From the NCBI RefSeq assembly GCF_017901135.1, contig NZ_CP072801.1:3872501-3936500 (forward strand): a stretch of 64,000 bases of DNA. The letters are read 5' to 3'. The notes beneath the pieces are model-generated. The model saw nothing but the letters and a program-made list of their open reading frames with translations. It had not been told where the DNA came from and did not search any database. Made by a program: the position numbers and the translations under genes. The DNA is from Thiothrix litoralis (GTDB taxonomy: Bacteria > Pseudomonadota > Gammaproteobacteria > Thiotrichales > Thiotrichaceae). Positions 50,019 to 59,026 of this stretch are shown one piece after another. Numbering within the stretch: position 1 is the stretch's first letter; every line of letters starts with the position of its first letter.

Positions 50019-51677
50019 TTATCGGGCAAATAAGCTATAACCCAACAACCCCAACCCCGCCGTTCCCATCCCCCAACTCAACAACGACACGCCCAGCACC
50101 GCAGGCAGCAGCGCCGAACCAGCAGTCAACGTTGCCGTAATCAGCAAACTCCCGCCGACAATTGCCAGCCGGTTACTGCGTTGTGATTGGCGCATTTCCT
50201 TGCGTAAGGCTTCCAGTTGCTGCGATTCCCACTGCATTTTGAGTTTTTGCTGTACCGTTTGCTGCATGATGTCGTGCAGCATATTCGGCATGTACGGCAG
50301 GTTTTCCAGCAGTTTGGGCAGGTTGACTTTTGCGCCGTTGAACAGGGCGCGTACCCCCACTTGCTCATCCATCCAGCGTTCGATGAAGGGTTTGGCGGTC
50401 GACCACAAATCCAGATCGGGGTAAAGCTGACGCCCCAGCCCTTCGATGTTCAGCAGGGTTTTTTGCAGCAGCACCAATTGCGGTTGCACTTCCATATTGA
50501 AGCGCCGCGCGGTCTGGAACAGGCGCAGCAAGAATTGCCCGAAGGAAATATCCTTGATCGGTAGGTTGAAAATCGGTTCACACACCGAGCGGATCGCCGA
50601 TTCAAATTCGTCTACCCGCGTACTCGGCGGAACCCAGCCGGATTCCACGTGCAATTCTGCGACCCGCTTGTAATCACGCTGGAAGAAGGCGTAGAAGTTT
50701 TCCGCAAGGTAACGTTTGTCGGCAGGGGACAGCGTACCAACGATACCGAAATCCACCGCCATGTATTGTGGTTCTTGCGGGTCGGTGGCGTTGACGAAAA
50801 TATTGCCGGGGTGCATGTCGGCGTGGAAAAAGTTGTGGCGGAATACTTGGGTGAAAAACACTTCCACACCCAGTTCGCCGAGGCGCTTGAAGTTGATATT
50901 GTGGGCTTTGAGCTGCTCAATGTCGCCGACGGGGATGCCGTAAATCCGCTCCATCACCATCACGTTGGGGTGGGTGTAGTCCCAGTAAATGGCGGGCACG
51001 TACAGGGTGGTGCTGCCCTCGAAATTGCGGCGAATCTGGCTAGCGTTGGCGGCTTCGCGCATCAGGTCGAGTTCGTCGAAAATGGTTTTTTCGTATTCGG
51101 CGACCACTTCTACTGGGCGCAGGCGGCGGGCTTCTTTCCAGTAGCGTTGCAGCAATTCCGCCATCATGTACATCAATTCAACATCTTGGCCGATGGTTTT
51201 TTCAATGCCGGGGCGCAGTACTTTGACGACGACTTCTTTGCCATCCCACAATTGCGCGGCATGGACTTGGGCGATGGAGGCGGAGGCCATCGGGTCGGTT
51301 TCAAAGCGTTGGAAGACTTCGGTGACGGATTTGCCGTAAGCCTTTTCGATCATGCGCCGCGCTTCTGCACTGGAAAACGGTGGCACGCGGTCTTGCAGAC
51401 GGGTGAGTTCCGTCACGATGTCGTCCGGTAGCAAATCGCGGCGGGTGGATAGCATTTGCCCAAATTTGATGAAGATCGGCCCTAAATCTTCGAGTGCGCG
51501 GCGGATGCGTTCCCCGCGTGGGCGGTTTTCCTGTTTGCCCCAGTTCCACGGTGAGAGGTGGTAAATGAACGCAATCGGGCGCAGGAAGGGAATATTGAAG
51601 ATGAGTTCATCCAACCCGTGGCGAATAAAGACACGGTTGATGGTCCACAGGCGCAACAGGCGGGTGATGGATTTCAT
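50019..51677 (-). CDS. ubiB: ubiquinone biosynthesis kinase-like ATPase UbiB
   Basis: Membrane-linked atypical kinase (ABC1/ADCK family) of 552 residues, needed for ubiquinone synthesis. Family motifs: the KxGQ motif in [20 protein letters not shown], the Ala-rich loop [34 protein letters not shown] and the [10 protein letters not shown] metal-binding Asp. Two C-terminal membrane helices are present. In E. coli it follows ubiE and ubiJ; here ubiJ is 4 kb away on the same strand with unrelated genes between, and ubiE is not in the window. Confidence 0.95.
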   Translation of the reverse strand: MKSITRLLRLWTINRVFIRHGLDELIFNIPFLRPIAFIYHLSPWNWGKQENRPRGERIRRALEDLGPIFIKFGQMLSTRRDLLPDDIVTELTRLQDRVPPFSSAEARRMIEKAYGKSVTEVFQRFETDPMASASIAQVHAAQLWDGKEVVVKVLRPGIEKTIGQDVELMYMMAELLQRYWKEARRLRPVEVVAEYEKTIFDELDLMREAANASQIRRNFEGSTTLYVPAIYWDYTHPNVMVMERIYGIPVGDIEQLKAHNINFKRLGELGVEVFFTQVFRHNFFHADMHPGNIFVNATDPQEPQYMAVDFGIVGTLSPADKRYLAENFYAFFQRDYKRVAELHVESGWVPPSTRVDEFESAIRSVCEPIFNLPIKDISFGQFLLRLFQTARRFNMEVQPQLVLLQKTLLNIEGLGRQLYPDLDLWSTAKPFIERWMDEQVGVRALFNGAKVNLPKLLENLPYMPNMLHDIMQQTVQQKLKMQWESQQLEALRKEMRQSQRSNRLAIVGGSLLITATLTAGSALLPAVLGVSLLSWGMGTAGLGLLGYSLFAR

Positions 51678-51710
51678 GCGTTTAGATCAATCAGGGGAAA
51701 GCGGCGCAGT

Positions 51711-52280
51711 TTACCACATCAAATCATCCGGGATTTTGTAATCCGCGTAAGGATCTTCTTCTTCTACGGCAGATGCTTCGGTACTACCCGCGTTTTGCAC
51801 CAGAATGCAGGCGGCGTCGCGCTGGGCGATTTTCTCGGCGACCTGTTTAGGTACGAGTTCGTAGCCATCACCAAATTTGACCAGCACGATAATGCCGTAG
51901 GCCAGTTGGTCTTGCAGCGTTGTCGTGAGGTATATCTTTTTGATTTTACTGCCATCGGCGAACTGGTAGGCGATATCGCCGCGTTGGCGGTCGATGCGGT
52001 TCAGGCTGATCAGTTGCTTAATTTGGGCTTGAATGGCTTTTTGCGCTGCCTGTTCGCGTTGGATGCGGTTCAGTTCGCGGGAGCGTTCGGCTTTTTCCTG
52101 CAAGACTTTTTCGGCGAGTAATTTGGCTTCATCGACGATGACTTCGCCCGCTTTTTTAGCTTTTTTCTGTGCATTGGCGGTTTTCTGGTGGGCTTGCTTG
52201 CGCAGTTCCTGTTCGGCTTTGTCGGCTTTGGATTTGTCGATCAGGCCAGCGTTGAGCAGTTGGTCTTTGAGTGATGCCAT
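51711..52280 (-). CDS. DUF2058 family protein (YaiL-like)
   Basis: About 189 residues from the ATG at 52280 (MASLKDQLLNAGL); the frame is open to 52292. The N-terminal half is a charged, Lys/Ala/Glu-rich coiled coil. The C-terminal half has IKQLISLNRIDRQRGDIAYQF and VKFGDGYELVPKQVAEKIA, typical of DUF2058. The E. coli homologue YaiL has been annotated as a nucleoprotein or polynucleotide-associated protein, without a known reaction. It starts about 33 bases upstream of ubiB on the same strand. Confidence 0.85.
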   Translation of the reverse strand: MASLKDQLLNAGLIDKSKADKAEQELRKQAHQKTANAQKKAKKAGEVIVDEAKLLAEKVLQEKAERSRELNRIQREQAAQKAIQAQIKQLISLNRIDRQRGDIAYQFADGSKIKKIYLTTTLQDQLAYGIIVLVKFGDGYELVPKQVAEKIAQRDAACILVQNAGSTEASAVEEEDPYADYKIPDDLMW

Positions 52281-52358
52281 GTGGGAATCCATCCGGTGAA
52301 CAATGATGGCGAGAGTATACCATTTGTCAGCGTGTTTGCGGGTAGCAGCTCACTGGGA

Positions 52359-53189
52359 TCAGTCGTAAAACATCGGCCCGTAGGCATTCTCGCGGAACCA
52401 CTTGGTAATAATGACTTTTTCACCTGCTTCCACCGGCATACCGTGGTGCATGGTATTGCGGTTGGGCGTGCCATCGGGCTGGAGATTGTTCCAGACGACT
52501 GCCATGCCTTGCTTGGGGTAGAAGGTGTGGTCAAGGTGCAAAAAGTGCGTGCCGCCGCCCTTGGGGGTGTCGTTGAGGTAGATCATGAACGTCCAGGTGC
52601 GTTGCCCTGCGTCGCCGACAAATTTTTCATAGACATCTAGATAGGGTGAGAAATAGTCATGGTGGGCTTTGAATTCTTGCCCAATGCTGTAGCGTTGCGC
52701 CTGAATCGCTTCAGAATAAGGCACGCGAATTCCCAAGCGCTGGGCTATTTTCTCGTCGATGTACTTGACGAAAGCATCGCCACTCCTGTCCAGATCGCAG
52801 GTTTCGCTGGTACGGAAGGCGTCATCGCCATTGGAGTGCGTGACGAGAGAGGGGCGCAAGCTGGCTTTGGCGATGGCAATGACACGTTCGCATTCCTCGG
52901 GTGTGAGGAAATCGGGAATCGTGTACAACTGAAGCAGGTCGGTGTCAAAACGTTGCGCGGGCGGCTGTGCGCCCTCGCGTGCCAAGACGTTTGCGATGGC
53001 CTGATAATCCATTGGGGGAGGTGGCTCGGTGCTATCAATGCCGGTGGGGTAGGCATCCCCCATCAAGGCTTGAATGGTAGTAACGGTAAAGCCGTGGGTG
53101 CGCATCGTGCGGTACAACTCGGCGGGGTCACAGCGACGCGCCAAATTTTCATCCAACCAGGCTTTCCATTCTTGATCGACTGCCAACAT
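52359..53189 (-). CDS. 2OG-Fe(II) oxygenase, prolyl 4-hydroxylase type
   Basis: A 276-residue dioxygenase with a C-terminal P4Hc domain. The iron ligands are the His and Asp in FKAHHDYFSP (near 176) and a distal His in NTMHHGMPV (near 248); the 2-oxoglutarate lysine is in EKVIITKWFRENAYGP. The N-terminal half is family-specific and has no motif I know. A strong AGGAGG lies before the ATG. Bacterial enzymes of this type can hydroxylate proline in proteins such as EF-Tu, but the substrate here is unknown. It comes 15 bases after the RRM gene on the same strand. Confidence 0.87.
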   Translation of the reverse strand: MLAVDQEWKAWLDENLARRCDPAELYRTMRTHGFTVTTIQALMGDAYPTGIDSTEPPPPMDYQAIANVLAREGAQPPAQRFDTDLLQLYTIPDFLTPEECERVIAIAKASLRPSLVTHSNGDDAFRTSETCDLDRSGDAFVKYIDEKIAQRLGIRVPYSEAIQAQRYSIGQEFKAHHDYFSPYLDVYEKFVGDAGQRTWTFMIYLNDTPKGGGTHFLHLDHTFYPKQGMAVVWNNLQPDGTPNRNTMHHGMPVEAGEKVIITKWFRENAYGPMFYD

Positions 53190-53204
53190 TATTGCCTCCT
53201 GATA

Positions 53205-53468
53205 TTAACGGCGTCCCCGACCCTTAGATTTAGGCTTATCATCCGTGACTTTTAACAGGTTGTCCATGAAGGTTTTGCCCGTTAAGCCTGCCATGGCTGC
53301 ACGCGCTTCGTGGCCTTCCATGTCGATCAGAGCGAAACCTTTGCATTTGCCCGTGAAGATGTCACGCGGCATTTCGAGCTTGCGGATAGTGCCGTATTCT
53401 TCGACCAAAGCACGGAGTTCTTTTTCAGTTGTTTGGGGCGCGATGTTGCCGATGAAGAGTGTTTTCAT
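53205..53468 (-). CDS. small RRM RNA-binding protein
   Basis: An 87-residue protein with one RNA recognition motif: RNP2 TLFIGNI near the start and RNP1 KGFALIDM near 44-51, followed by a basic tail KPKSKGRGRR. I start at the internal ATG 53468, where the RRM begins; upstream codons in the frame are not conserved in character. Proteins like this are RNA chaperones, often cold-induced. A structured intergenic segment and a csp gene lie just upstream on the same strand. Confidence 0.88.
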   Translation of the reverse strand: MKTLFIGNIAPQTTEKELRALVEEYGTIRKLEMPRDIFTGKCKGFALIDMEGHEARAAMAGLTGKTFMDNLLKVTDDKPKSKGRGRR

Positions 53469-53535
53469 GGTTATGATTCCCGAATGGTGTGGGTGCGTGA
53501 TAGCAGGAGTGGGCAAAGCGAAAGCCCAATGGAAA

Positions 53536-53581
53536 CGGGCTGGCGTCCTGTTCCCGCAATTAGCGGAGGGAAACCAGCCCG
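53536..53581. ncRNA. candidate structured RNA between csp and the RRM gene
   Basis: An 8-bp outer stem (CGGGCTGG 53536-53543 with CCAGCCCG 53574-53581) encloses an inner stem TTCCCGC / GCGG-A-GGGAA. Read on the minus strand it lies after csp and before the RRM gene. It could be the csp terminator, an RNA leader for the RRM gene, or both. There is no T run after the stem on the minus strand. Confidence 0.45.
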
Positions 53582-53610
53582 GATATTGAATAAGCGATAG
53601 GCTTGAAAGC

Positions 53611-53814
53611 TTATTGGGGAACGACGTTAGTAGCTTGCGGGCCTTTTTGGCCTTTTTCTACATTGAAGCTGACGGGTTGACCTTCTGCCAGCGTCTTGAA
53701 ACCTTGGCTTTGGATAGCGCTGACGTGTACGAATACGTCTGGGCCGCCGTCGTCTTGAGAGATAAAGCCGAAGCCTTTGGTGTCGTTAAACCATTTTACT
53801 TTGCCTGTAGCCAT
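53611..53814 (-). CDS. cold-shock protein CspA family
   Basis: Single cold-shock domain of 67 residues, a nucleic-acid chaperone. [19 protein letters not shown] contains RNP1, and DVFVHVSAI is RNP2. The ribosome site is AAAGGAA. The upstream gap to cytochrome b561 (53815-54012) allows a long 5' leader, as is common for csp genes, but I could not identify a cold box. Paralogues CspA, CspD and CspE cannot be separated by eye. Confidence 0.95.
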   Translation of the reverse strand: MATGKVKWFNDTKGFGFISQDDGGPDVFVHVSAIQSQGFKTLAEGQPVSFNVEKGQKGPQATNVVPQ

Positions 53815-54012
53815 GAGTGTGTTCCTTTAAAAACAGGTATATATAGATGCATTGGTGCTTACAGGTAATGGGGAGGTATTCGTGAAGTAACCGGAGGGAA
53901 CTATTGAAACTGCCAGGATAATATCTGTAGCTATGGCGAGGTTAGGCTAATCGCCCGCTGAATGCCACTATTATTTTGGATTCCTGATAAACTGATTTTC
54001 CACAATGGGTGC

Positions 54013-54714
54013 ATGAGCGAGGCTGAAATGCAGCAAGAAAATATACGGTACGTGTTGGTCTGGTCAGGTTGGGTACGTTTAACGCATTGGTTGATGGCGG
54101 CAGGTGTGCTGTTCTTATTTGCCAGTGCGTGGGCTATCCAGCACGGCAATGTCGATTATGAGTTCTGGCGTGACTGGCACATGATTGTGGGGCAGTTGCT
54201 GCTGATCACGGTAGTGGCACGGGTAATTCTGATGTTCCTGTTGCCGGGTAGCGCCCACTGGAGTGCTTTCTTGCCGGATAAGGCGCAATGGGAAGGGGTG
54301 AAGCAGATGCTGTTGTTTTACCTCAGTTTTGCGCGTTTTCCGCTGCCGAACTGGTATGCGCATAACCCTTTCTGGAAACTGCTCTACCCTGGATGGTTGC
54401 TGCTCTTGATCGTCACGGCGGTGATTGGGTTGTTTTATAATTCAGCGAGTACCTTGCTGGGAATGTCGATGTTCAAGCTGCATGGTGGGCTGGCGGGGAT
54501 CATTCTGATTCTCACCGTGGCGCATGTGCTGGCGGCATTCCTGCACGATTTGAAGGGCAAGGGTGCGGCGATTTCGGGCATGATCAATGGCCACCGTTAT
54601 TTCCATGTGGAGAAGCAGGAAGGGGTCAAGGCGGCGAATCCGGCGGCAGCGGTGGGTAAGGCTTCCATCGTGCATGTTTCCATTGATAGCATTCAAAAAA
54701 TGCCCAAGCGCTAA
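54013..54714 (+). CDS. cytochrome b561-type membrane protein
   Basis: About 233 residues from ATG 54013 (54028 is an alternative). Four to five membrane helices carry likely haem-ligand histidines: VRLTHWLMAAGVL, DWHMIVGQLLLI, FKLHGGLAGIILILTVAHVLAAFLHD. This is the Ni,Fe-hydrogenase b-type / b561 fold that shuttles electrons between quinol and a partner. No hydrogenase or redox partner is adjacent, so the role is open. Confidence 0.85.
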   Translation: MSEAEMQQENIRYVLVWSGWVRLTHWLMAAGVLFLFASAWAIQHGNVDYEFWRDWHMIVGQLLLITVVARVILMFLLPGSAHWSAFLPDKAQWEGVKQMLLFYLSFARFPLPNWYAHNPFWKLLYPGWLLLLIVTAVIGLFYNSASTLLGMSMFKLHGGLAGIILILTVAHVLAAFLHDLKGKGAAISGMINGHRYFHVEKQEGVKAANPAAAVGKASIVHVSIDSIQKMPKR

Positions 54715-54808
54715 GATATTCAAGCAATCTCTGCGTGTTTTCTAGTGAGGCACGCTACTTCGGTCTATAGTCTTTTAAAAGATTTTACAACCGAAGGAGG
54801 AGATGACG

Positions 54809-55390
54809 ATGAGCAAGGTGCTAGAAGAAGTGCTGGCTGCGAATGCAGATTATGTGGCTGATTTTGGAGACAAAGGCAATCTGCCGATGCCACCGGGGCG
54901 GAGTTTCGCTATCCTGACTTGCATGGATGCGCGGCTTGACCCTGCGAAGTATGCAGGTTTGGCAGAAGGCGATGCGCATGTCATCCGTAATGCGGGTGGC
55001 AGGGCTAGCGATGATGCGATCCGTTCGCTGGTGATTTCCTACAAATTGCTGGGAACACGGGAATGGTTCGTTATCCATCACACCGATTGCGGGATGGAAA
55101 CCTTCAACAATGACATTATGGGCAATCTGCTGGCGAGCAGCCTGAAAACCTCGAGTGTGGATGCGTCCGGTTGGCACGACAGTGGTGTTGGGGCAGGCAC
55201 GAATGATGGTAAATTCATCCAGTGGTTGACCATCAGCAATCAGGAGCAAAGCGTGCTGGAAGATGTGCAACGCATCCGCAACAGCCCGATGGTTCCGGCG
55301 GATATTCCCATTTATGGCTACATCTACGACTGCAAAACCGGCAAGCTGGTGGAAGTGCCAGCAGTGACCGCCGCCGGTCGCGTAGCTTAG
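54809..55390 (+). CDS. beta-class carbonic anhydrase
   Basis: Interconverts CO2 and bicarbonate. The 193 residues start at ATG 54809, which is 8 bases after GGAGG; the ATG at 54803 is too close. Zinc ligands and catalytic dyad: C38-x-D40-x-R42 (TCMDARLDP), H91 and C94 (HHTDCGM). The compact form with MDARLDP belongs to the clade often annotated as beta-CA-like. The stop overlaps the convergent ubiJ stop by four bases. Confidence 0.9.
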   Translation: MSKVLEEVLAANADYVADFGDKGNLPMPPGRSFAILTCMDARLDPAKYAGLAEGDAHVIRNAGGRASDDAIRSLVISYKLLGTREWFVIHHTDCGMETFNNDIMGNLLASSLKTSSVDASGWHDSGVGAGTNDGKFIQWLTISNQEQSVLEDVQRIRNSPMVPADIPIYGYIYDCKTGKLVEVPAVTAAGRVA

Positions 55391-55998
55391 TTTTCCAGCC
55401 GCTTGAGGCGGGCATCGAGCCGATCCACGTCCATCCGCAGCGTATCGACTGCATCCAGATACCTGCGGATTTCGGCGTCAGCGGGGAGTAGCCGTGCTTC
55501 TTCCTGCAAATATTCGCGGGTATTGAGACGCATGGCATGGGCGGAACTGTCCAGCCAGCCTTTGGTGTCGCGTGCCAATTGCCCCATCTGATGTGCTACG
55601 ACATCGCCGACCGCCCGTGAGAGCAGTTCTTCCCAATCCACGTCGATTTCGCGCAAAATCTGGCTGAAACGGTTGCCTAACCCCATGTCACCGTCGATTT
55701 TAATCCCTTGTTCCAGCATGGCTTTGCCGGTGTCTTCGCTGGTGGAAAGCCGCATCAAAGCTAGAGCGGAACCCTGAATGGTGACATCTGGCGCGGCGTC
55801 ATACGCAGTGGTGACGCGCACAGTGTCCGCCGTGGGCAGAAAATACAGTTTCAGGTCAGGGTTGCTGATGTGCAGGCAAATGAGCTTACCCTGCATGGCT
55901 TGTAAGCGTGCCAGTGCGTTGCCGTGGCTGGCTTTGTCCAGTGTTAGCCAAGTATTGAAGGCGGTTTCAAGGGTGGCGGTCAGAGCGGCGAATAGCAT
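55387..55998 (-). CDS. ubiJ: ubiquinone biosynthesis accessory factor UbiJ
   Basis: A 203-residue SCP2-domain protein that binds ubiquinone precursors within the Ubi complex. The SCP2 fold spans about residues 10-110 ([66 protein letters not shown]). The C-terminal coiled coil ends [22 protein letters not shown] ribosome site. It is detached from ubiB (see 50-51.7 kb). Confidence 0.9.
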   Translation of the reverse strand: MLFAALTATLETAFNTWLTLDKASHGNALARLQAMQGKLICLHISNPDLKLYFLPTADTVRVTTAYDAAPDVTIQGSALALMRLSTSEDTGKAMLEQGIKIDGDMGLGNRFSQILREIDVDWEELLSRAVGDVVAHQMGQLARDTKGWLDSSAHAMRLNTREYLQEEARLLPADAEIRRYLDAVDTLRMDVDRLDARLKRLEN

Positions 55999-56117
55999 GT
56001 CAGGTTCCTCTCAAAGTATGCTGAGAGCATACCTTTCTTACAGGTTATTTGCATCCAAACCGCTTCTTGGTGCGTAATGGCTTTATACATAATAACTTTA
56101 TGCCGAAGGTGCCAATC

Positions 56118-57029
56118 ATGTTAATCAAACGCCCAGACGATATGACCGATAACGATGTGACTGATTTTGAGATCTACCAGCGTCGTCGTGATTTCCTCAA
56201 AACCTTGGGGGGCATCGCTTTGCTGGGGGCTAGTGGCTTGCCGTTGATGGCACAAGCCAAGTCCACCTTTTCGACTGATGAGGAGCAAACGCCTTACAAA
56301 GATGTGACTACTTACAATAACTTCTACGAGTTCGGCACCGACAAAAGTGACCCGGCGGAATATGCTGGTTCCTTGCAGACTTCGCCGTGGAGCATCACCG
56401 TGGATGGCGAATGCGAAAACCCCGGCAAACTGACGTTGGAAGATCTCCTCAAACCCCACAGCACTGAAGAGCGCATTTACCGTTTGCGCTGCGTGGAAGG
56501 TTGGTCGATGGTGATCCCGTGGATGGGGTTCCCGCTGGCGGATTTGCTGAAACGTTTTAACCCGACTTCCAAGGCCAAATACGTGCGCTTTGAAACCTTG
56601 TTTGACCCCAAGCAGATGCCGGGGCAACAGCGTAGCGTGCTCGATTGGCCGTATGCGGAAGGTTTGCGCATGGATGAGGCCATGCACCCGCTGACTTTCA
56701 TGGCGACCGGATTGTACGGCAAAAACCTGCCGAACCAGAATGGCGCACCGTTGCGTCTGGTAGTGCCGTGGAAATACGGTTTCAAAAGTATTAAGTCCAT
56801 CGTCAAAATCAGTTTTCTGGAACAGCAACCGGCTACCAGTTGGGGGCGTTCTGCACCGGGCGAATACGGTTTCTATTCCAACGTTAACCCAGAGGTGGAT
56901 CACCCACGTTGGAGCCAGAAACGTGAGCGCCGGATCGGTGAGTTCCGCAAGCGCGAGACCTTGATGTTCAACGGCTACGATCAGGTGGCAAGCCTGTATA
57001 GCGGCATGGATTTAAGGAAGAATTTCTGA
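56118..57029 (+). CDS. msrP: protein-methionine-sulfoxide reductase catalytic subunit MsrP
   Basis: Periplasmic molybdenum enzyme that repairs oxidised methionines in envelope proteins, with electrons from MsrQ. I start at ATG 56118, which leaves a Tat signal with [11 protein letters not shown] at 22-32; the frame is open to 56049. About 303 residues. The molybdenum ligand is C125 in [40 protein letters not shown] and [20 protein letters not shown] are family motifs. The stop overlaps msrQ (TGATG). Confidence 0.95.
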   Translation: MLIKRPDDMTDNDVTDFEIYQRRRDFLKTLGGIALLGASGLPLMAQAKSTFSTDEEQTPYKDVTTYNNFYEFGTDKSDPAEYAGSLQTSPWSITVDGECENPGKLTLEDLLKPHSTEERIYRLRCVEGWSMVIPWMGFPLADLLKRFNPTSKAKYVRFETLFDPKQMPGQQRSVLDWPYAEGLRMDEAMHPLTFMATGLYGKNLPNQNGAPLRLVVPWKYGFKSIKSIVKISFLEQQPATSWGRSAPGEYGFYSNVNPEVDHPRWSQKRERRIGEFRKRETLMFNGYDQVASLYSGMDLRKNF

Positions 57030-57673
57030 TGCAAGTCCGCGAACCCTATTTTACCAAGGTCTTCAAGCCTGCCGTGTTCGTGCTGGCTTTGATGCCGCTG
57101 GTATGGTTGGCGTGGGGGGCATGGCAAGATGAGCTGGGCGCGAACCCCATTGAAACCATTACCCGCAGTCTGGGGGAGTGGACGTTGCGGTTTTTGCTTT
57201 TAACGCTGCTGATTTCTCCACTGCGGCGGGCGACAGGCTGGGTTCAAGGTGTACGGTTACGTCGTATGCTCGGCCTGTTCGCTTTTTTTTACGGCACTTT
57301 GCACCTGTTCAGCTACCTGTGGCTTGATCAGTTTTATGACTGGGGGGAAATCTGGAAAGACATCCTCAAGCGCCCGTTTATTACGGTGGGGATGCTGGCT
57401 TTCCTGCTGATGACACCGTTGGCGCTGACGTCGTTCAAAAAGGCTATGCGCAAGCTGGGGCGTAACTGGCAGCGGCTGCATACGCTGATTTACCCGCTGA
57501 CGATGCTGGGGGTGCTGCATTTCTGGTGGTTAGCAGAATCCAAGTCGCGCTTGGCTATGCCGTTATTGTACAGCGTATTGCTGGCAATTTTGCTGGGGGA
57601 ACGGGTGTTTCGTTGGTTGCAGAAGAAAGGGGCGTGGCGTTTGGAGTTGCCGGGAATGTTGCGGCGTAGTTAG
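57029..57673 (+). CDS. msrQ: MsrPQ haem-binding membrane subunit MsrQ
   Basis: Membrane partner of MsrP, 214 residues with six hydrophobic segments of the ferric-reductase-like fold. Haem ligands are expected among the histidines in YGTLHLFSYLWLDQ, NWQRLHTLIYPL and LGVLHFWWL. PFITVGMLAFLLMTPLALTS is characteristic of YedZ/MsrQ. It is translationally coupled to msrP by one-base overlap. Confidence 0.95.
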   Translation: MQVREPYFTKVFKPAVFVLALMPLVWLAWGAWQDELGANPIETITRSLGEWTLRFLLLTLLISPLRRATGWVQGVRLRRMLGLFAFFYGTLHLFSYLWLDQFYDWGEIWKDILKRPFITVGMLAFLLMTPLALTSFKKAMRKLGRNWQRLHTLIYPLTMLGVLHFWWLAESKSRLAMPLLYSVLLAILLGERVFRWLQKKGAWRLELPGMLRRS

Positions 57674-57683
57674 TCGTCAATAC

Positions 57684-57726
57684 CATCCTTGCAAATCAAA
57701 GGTTTAACTTGAGATTTGCAAGGATG
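57684..57726. repeat. 14-bp inverted repeat after msrQ
   Basis: CATCCTTGCAAATC and GATTTGCAAGGATG form a perfect 14-bp stem with a 15-base loop, 10 bases after the msrQ stop. There is no T run, so it is not a classical terminator. It could be a miniature element, an attenuator or a binding site for the downstream gene. Confidence 0.7.
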
Positions 57727-57774
57727 AGGGCTAAGCTATTGCTTTATAAGTCTCGTTTCCCCGGAATCATGCCC

Positions 57775-58944
57775 ATGATCAAGCGTAGTATTACTCAGGA
57801 ACTGCTGGAAAGTAGCCGCGAATACCCTGTTGTCACTATCTTTGGCCCGCGTCAGTCTGGCAAAACGGTGTTGGCGCAACAGTGTTTCCCTGACAAGCCG
57901 TATTATTTGCTGGAAGACCCCGATACCCGCCTTGCCGCTGAAACCGACCCACGGGGTTTTCTGGCGCAGATGCCCAACGGCGCCATTCTGGATGAAATCC
58001 AGCGTGTGCCGATGCTGCTCTCTTACCTTCAAGGCATTGTGGACAAGGCGCAGCAGCCGTGTATGTTCATCCTCACCGGAAGTCACCAGCCTGATTTGCA
58101 TACGGCGGTTAGTCAGTCATTGGCAGGGCGCACGGCTTTGCTAACCTTGTTGCCGCTGGCATTGGAAGAGGTGCGCCAAGTACAGGCGGAGTGGGATGTA
58201 TTTGACCTGATCCATCAAGGGGCATTCCCGCGTTTGCATAGTCAGCAGTTGCAGCCGCATCGTTTCTTCAATGGTTACTTGCAGACTTACGTGGAACGGG
58301 ATGTGCGGGCAATCCTGAATGTGAAAGATTTGAGCCGTTTTCAGCAATTTCTGGTGTTGCTGGCGGGACGTGTTGGACAAGTGGTGAATTACGCCTCGCT
58401 TTCCAATGATGTGGGGGTGTCATCCACCACGATCCAGCAATGGGTCAGTGTGCTGAAAGCGTCATACATCCTGTTCGAGTTGCCGCCATTTTTTGCGAAT
58501 ATCAGCAAGCGGGTGATCAAGTCGCCCAAATTGTATTTTACCGATACCGGGCTGGCTGCTTTCCTGTTGGGCATCCAGTCAGCGGAACAGGTGGCGCGTG
58601 ACCCCTTGCGCGGCAACCTGTACGAAAATCTGATGATTCTGGAAGTTCTCAAGGCACATTTGAACCGGGGATTGCGCCCGGATTTGTATTTCTACCGCGA
58701 TTCGCAGGGCAATGAGGTGGATTTGCTGATCCGTCAGCGTAATGGCTTGTTACCCATCGAAATTAAATCGTCGGCGACGTTTTCCAGCGCTTTTTTGAAG
58801 GGGATTGAGTCGTTCCGGGCGACATCCCCCGATTGTCTGCCAGATGCGTTGGTGTTGTATAACGGCGAGCAAACCCATCAGGTGAAACAGACGCGGGTAT
58901 TCAATTTGCTGACGTCAGGGCAGGGTGTGGATTTTTTAGTGTAG
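57775..58944 (+). CDS. AAA ATPase with DUF4143 domain
   Basis: About 389 residues from ATG 57775 (57769 is an alternative). P-loop FGPRQSGKT at 23-31, Walker B AILDEIQRVPMLLSYL, the ILTGSHQ sensor, a winged-helix segment (NYASLSNDVGVSSTTIQQW), and a C-terminal D...ExK motif (GNEVDLLIRQ, LLPIEIKSS) resembling the PD-(D/E)XK nuclease fold. The family is widespread, often multicopy and functionally unassigned. It stands alone between msrQ and the hydrolase genes. It resembles in logic, not sequence, the other ATPase/nuclease-like gene near 20 kb. Confidence 0.87.
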   Translation: MIKRSITQELLESSREYPVVTIFGPRQSGKTVLAQQCFPDKPYYLLEDPDTRLAAETDPRGFLAQMPNGAILDEIQRVPMLLSYLQGIVDKAQQPCMFILTGSHQPDLHTAVSQSLAGRTALLTLLPLALEEVRQVQAEWDVFDLIHQGAFPRLHSQQLQPHRFFNGYLQTYVERDVRAILNVKDLSRFQQFLVLLAGRVGQVVNYASLSNDVGVSSTTIQQWVSVLKASYILFELPPFFANISKRVIKSPKLYFTDTGLAAFLLGIQSAEQVARDPLRGNLYENLMILEVLKAHLNRGLRPDLYFYRDSQGNEVDLLIRQRNGLLPIEIKSSATFSSAFLKGIESFRATSPDCLPDALVLYNGEQTHQVKQTRVFNLLTSGQGVDFLV

Positions 58945-59026
58945 ATGCCTCTGTCATGCCTGCAAATTGGCAAATTCTCCCAGCCTCCGGTATGGTAAAA
59001 ACTGATTTCATTCATAAAGAATAACC

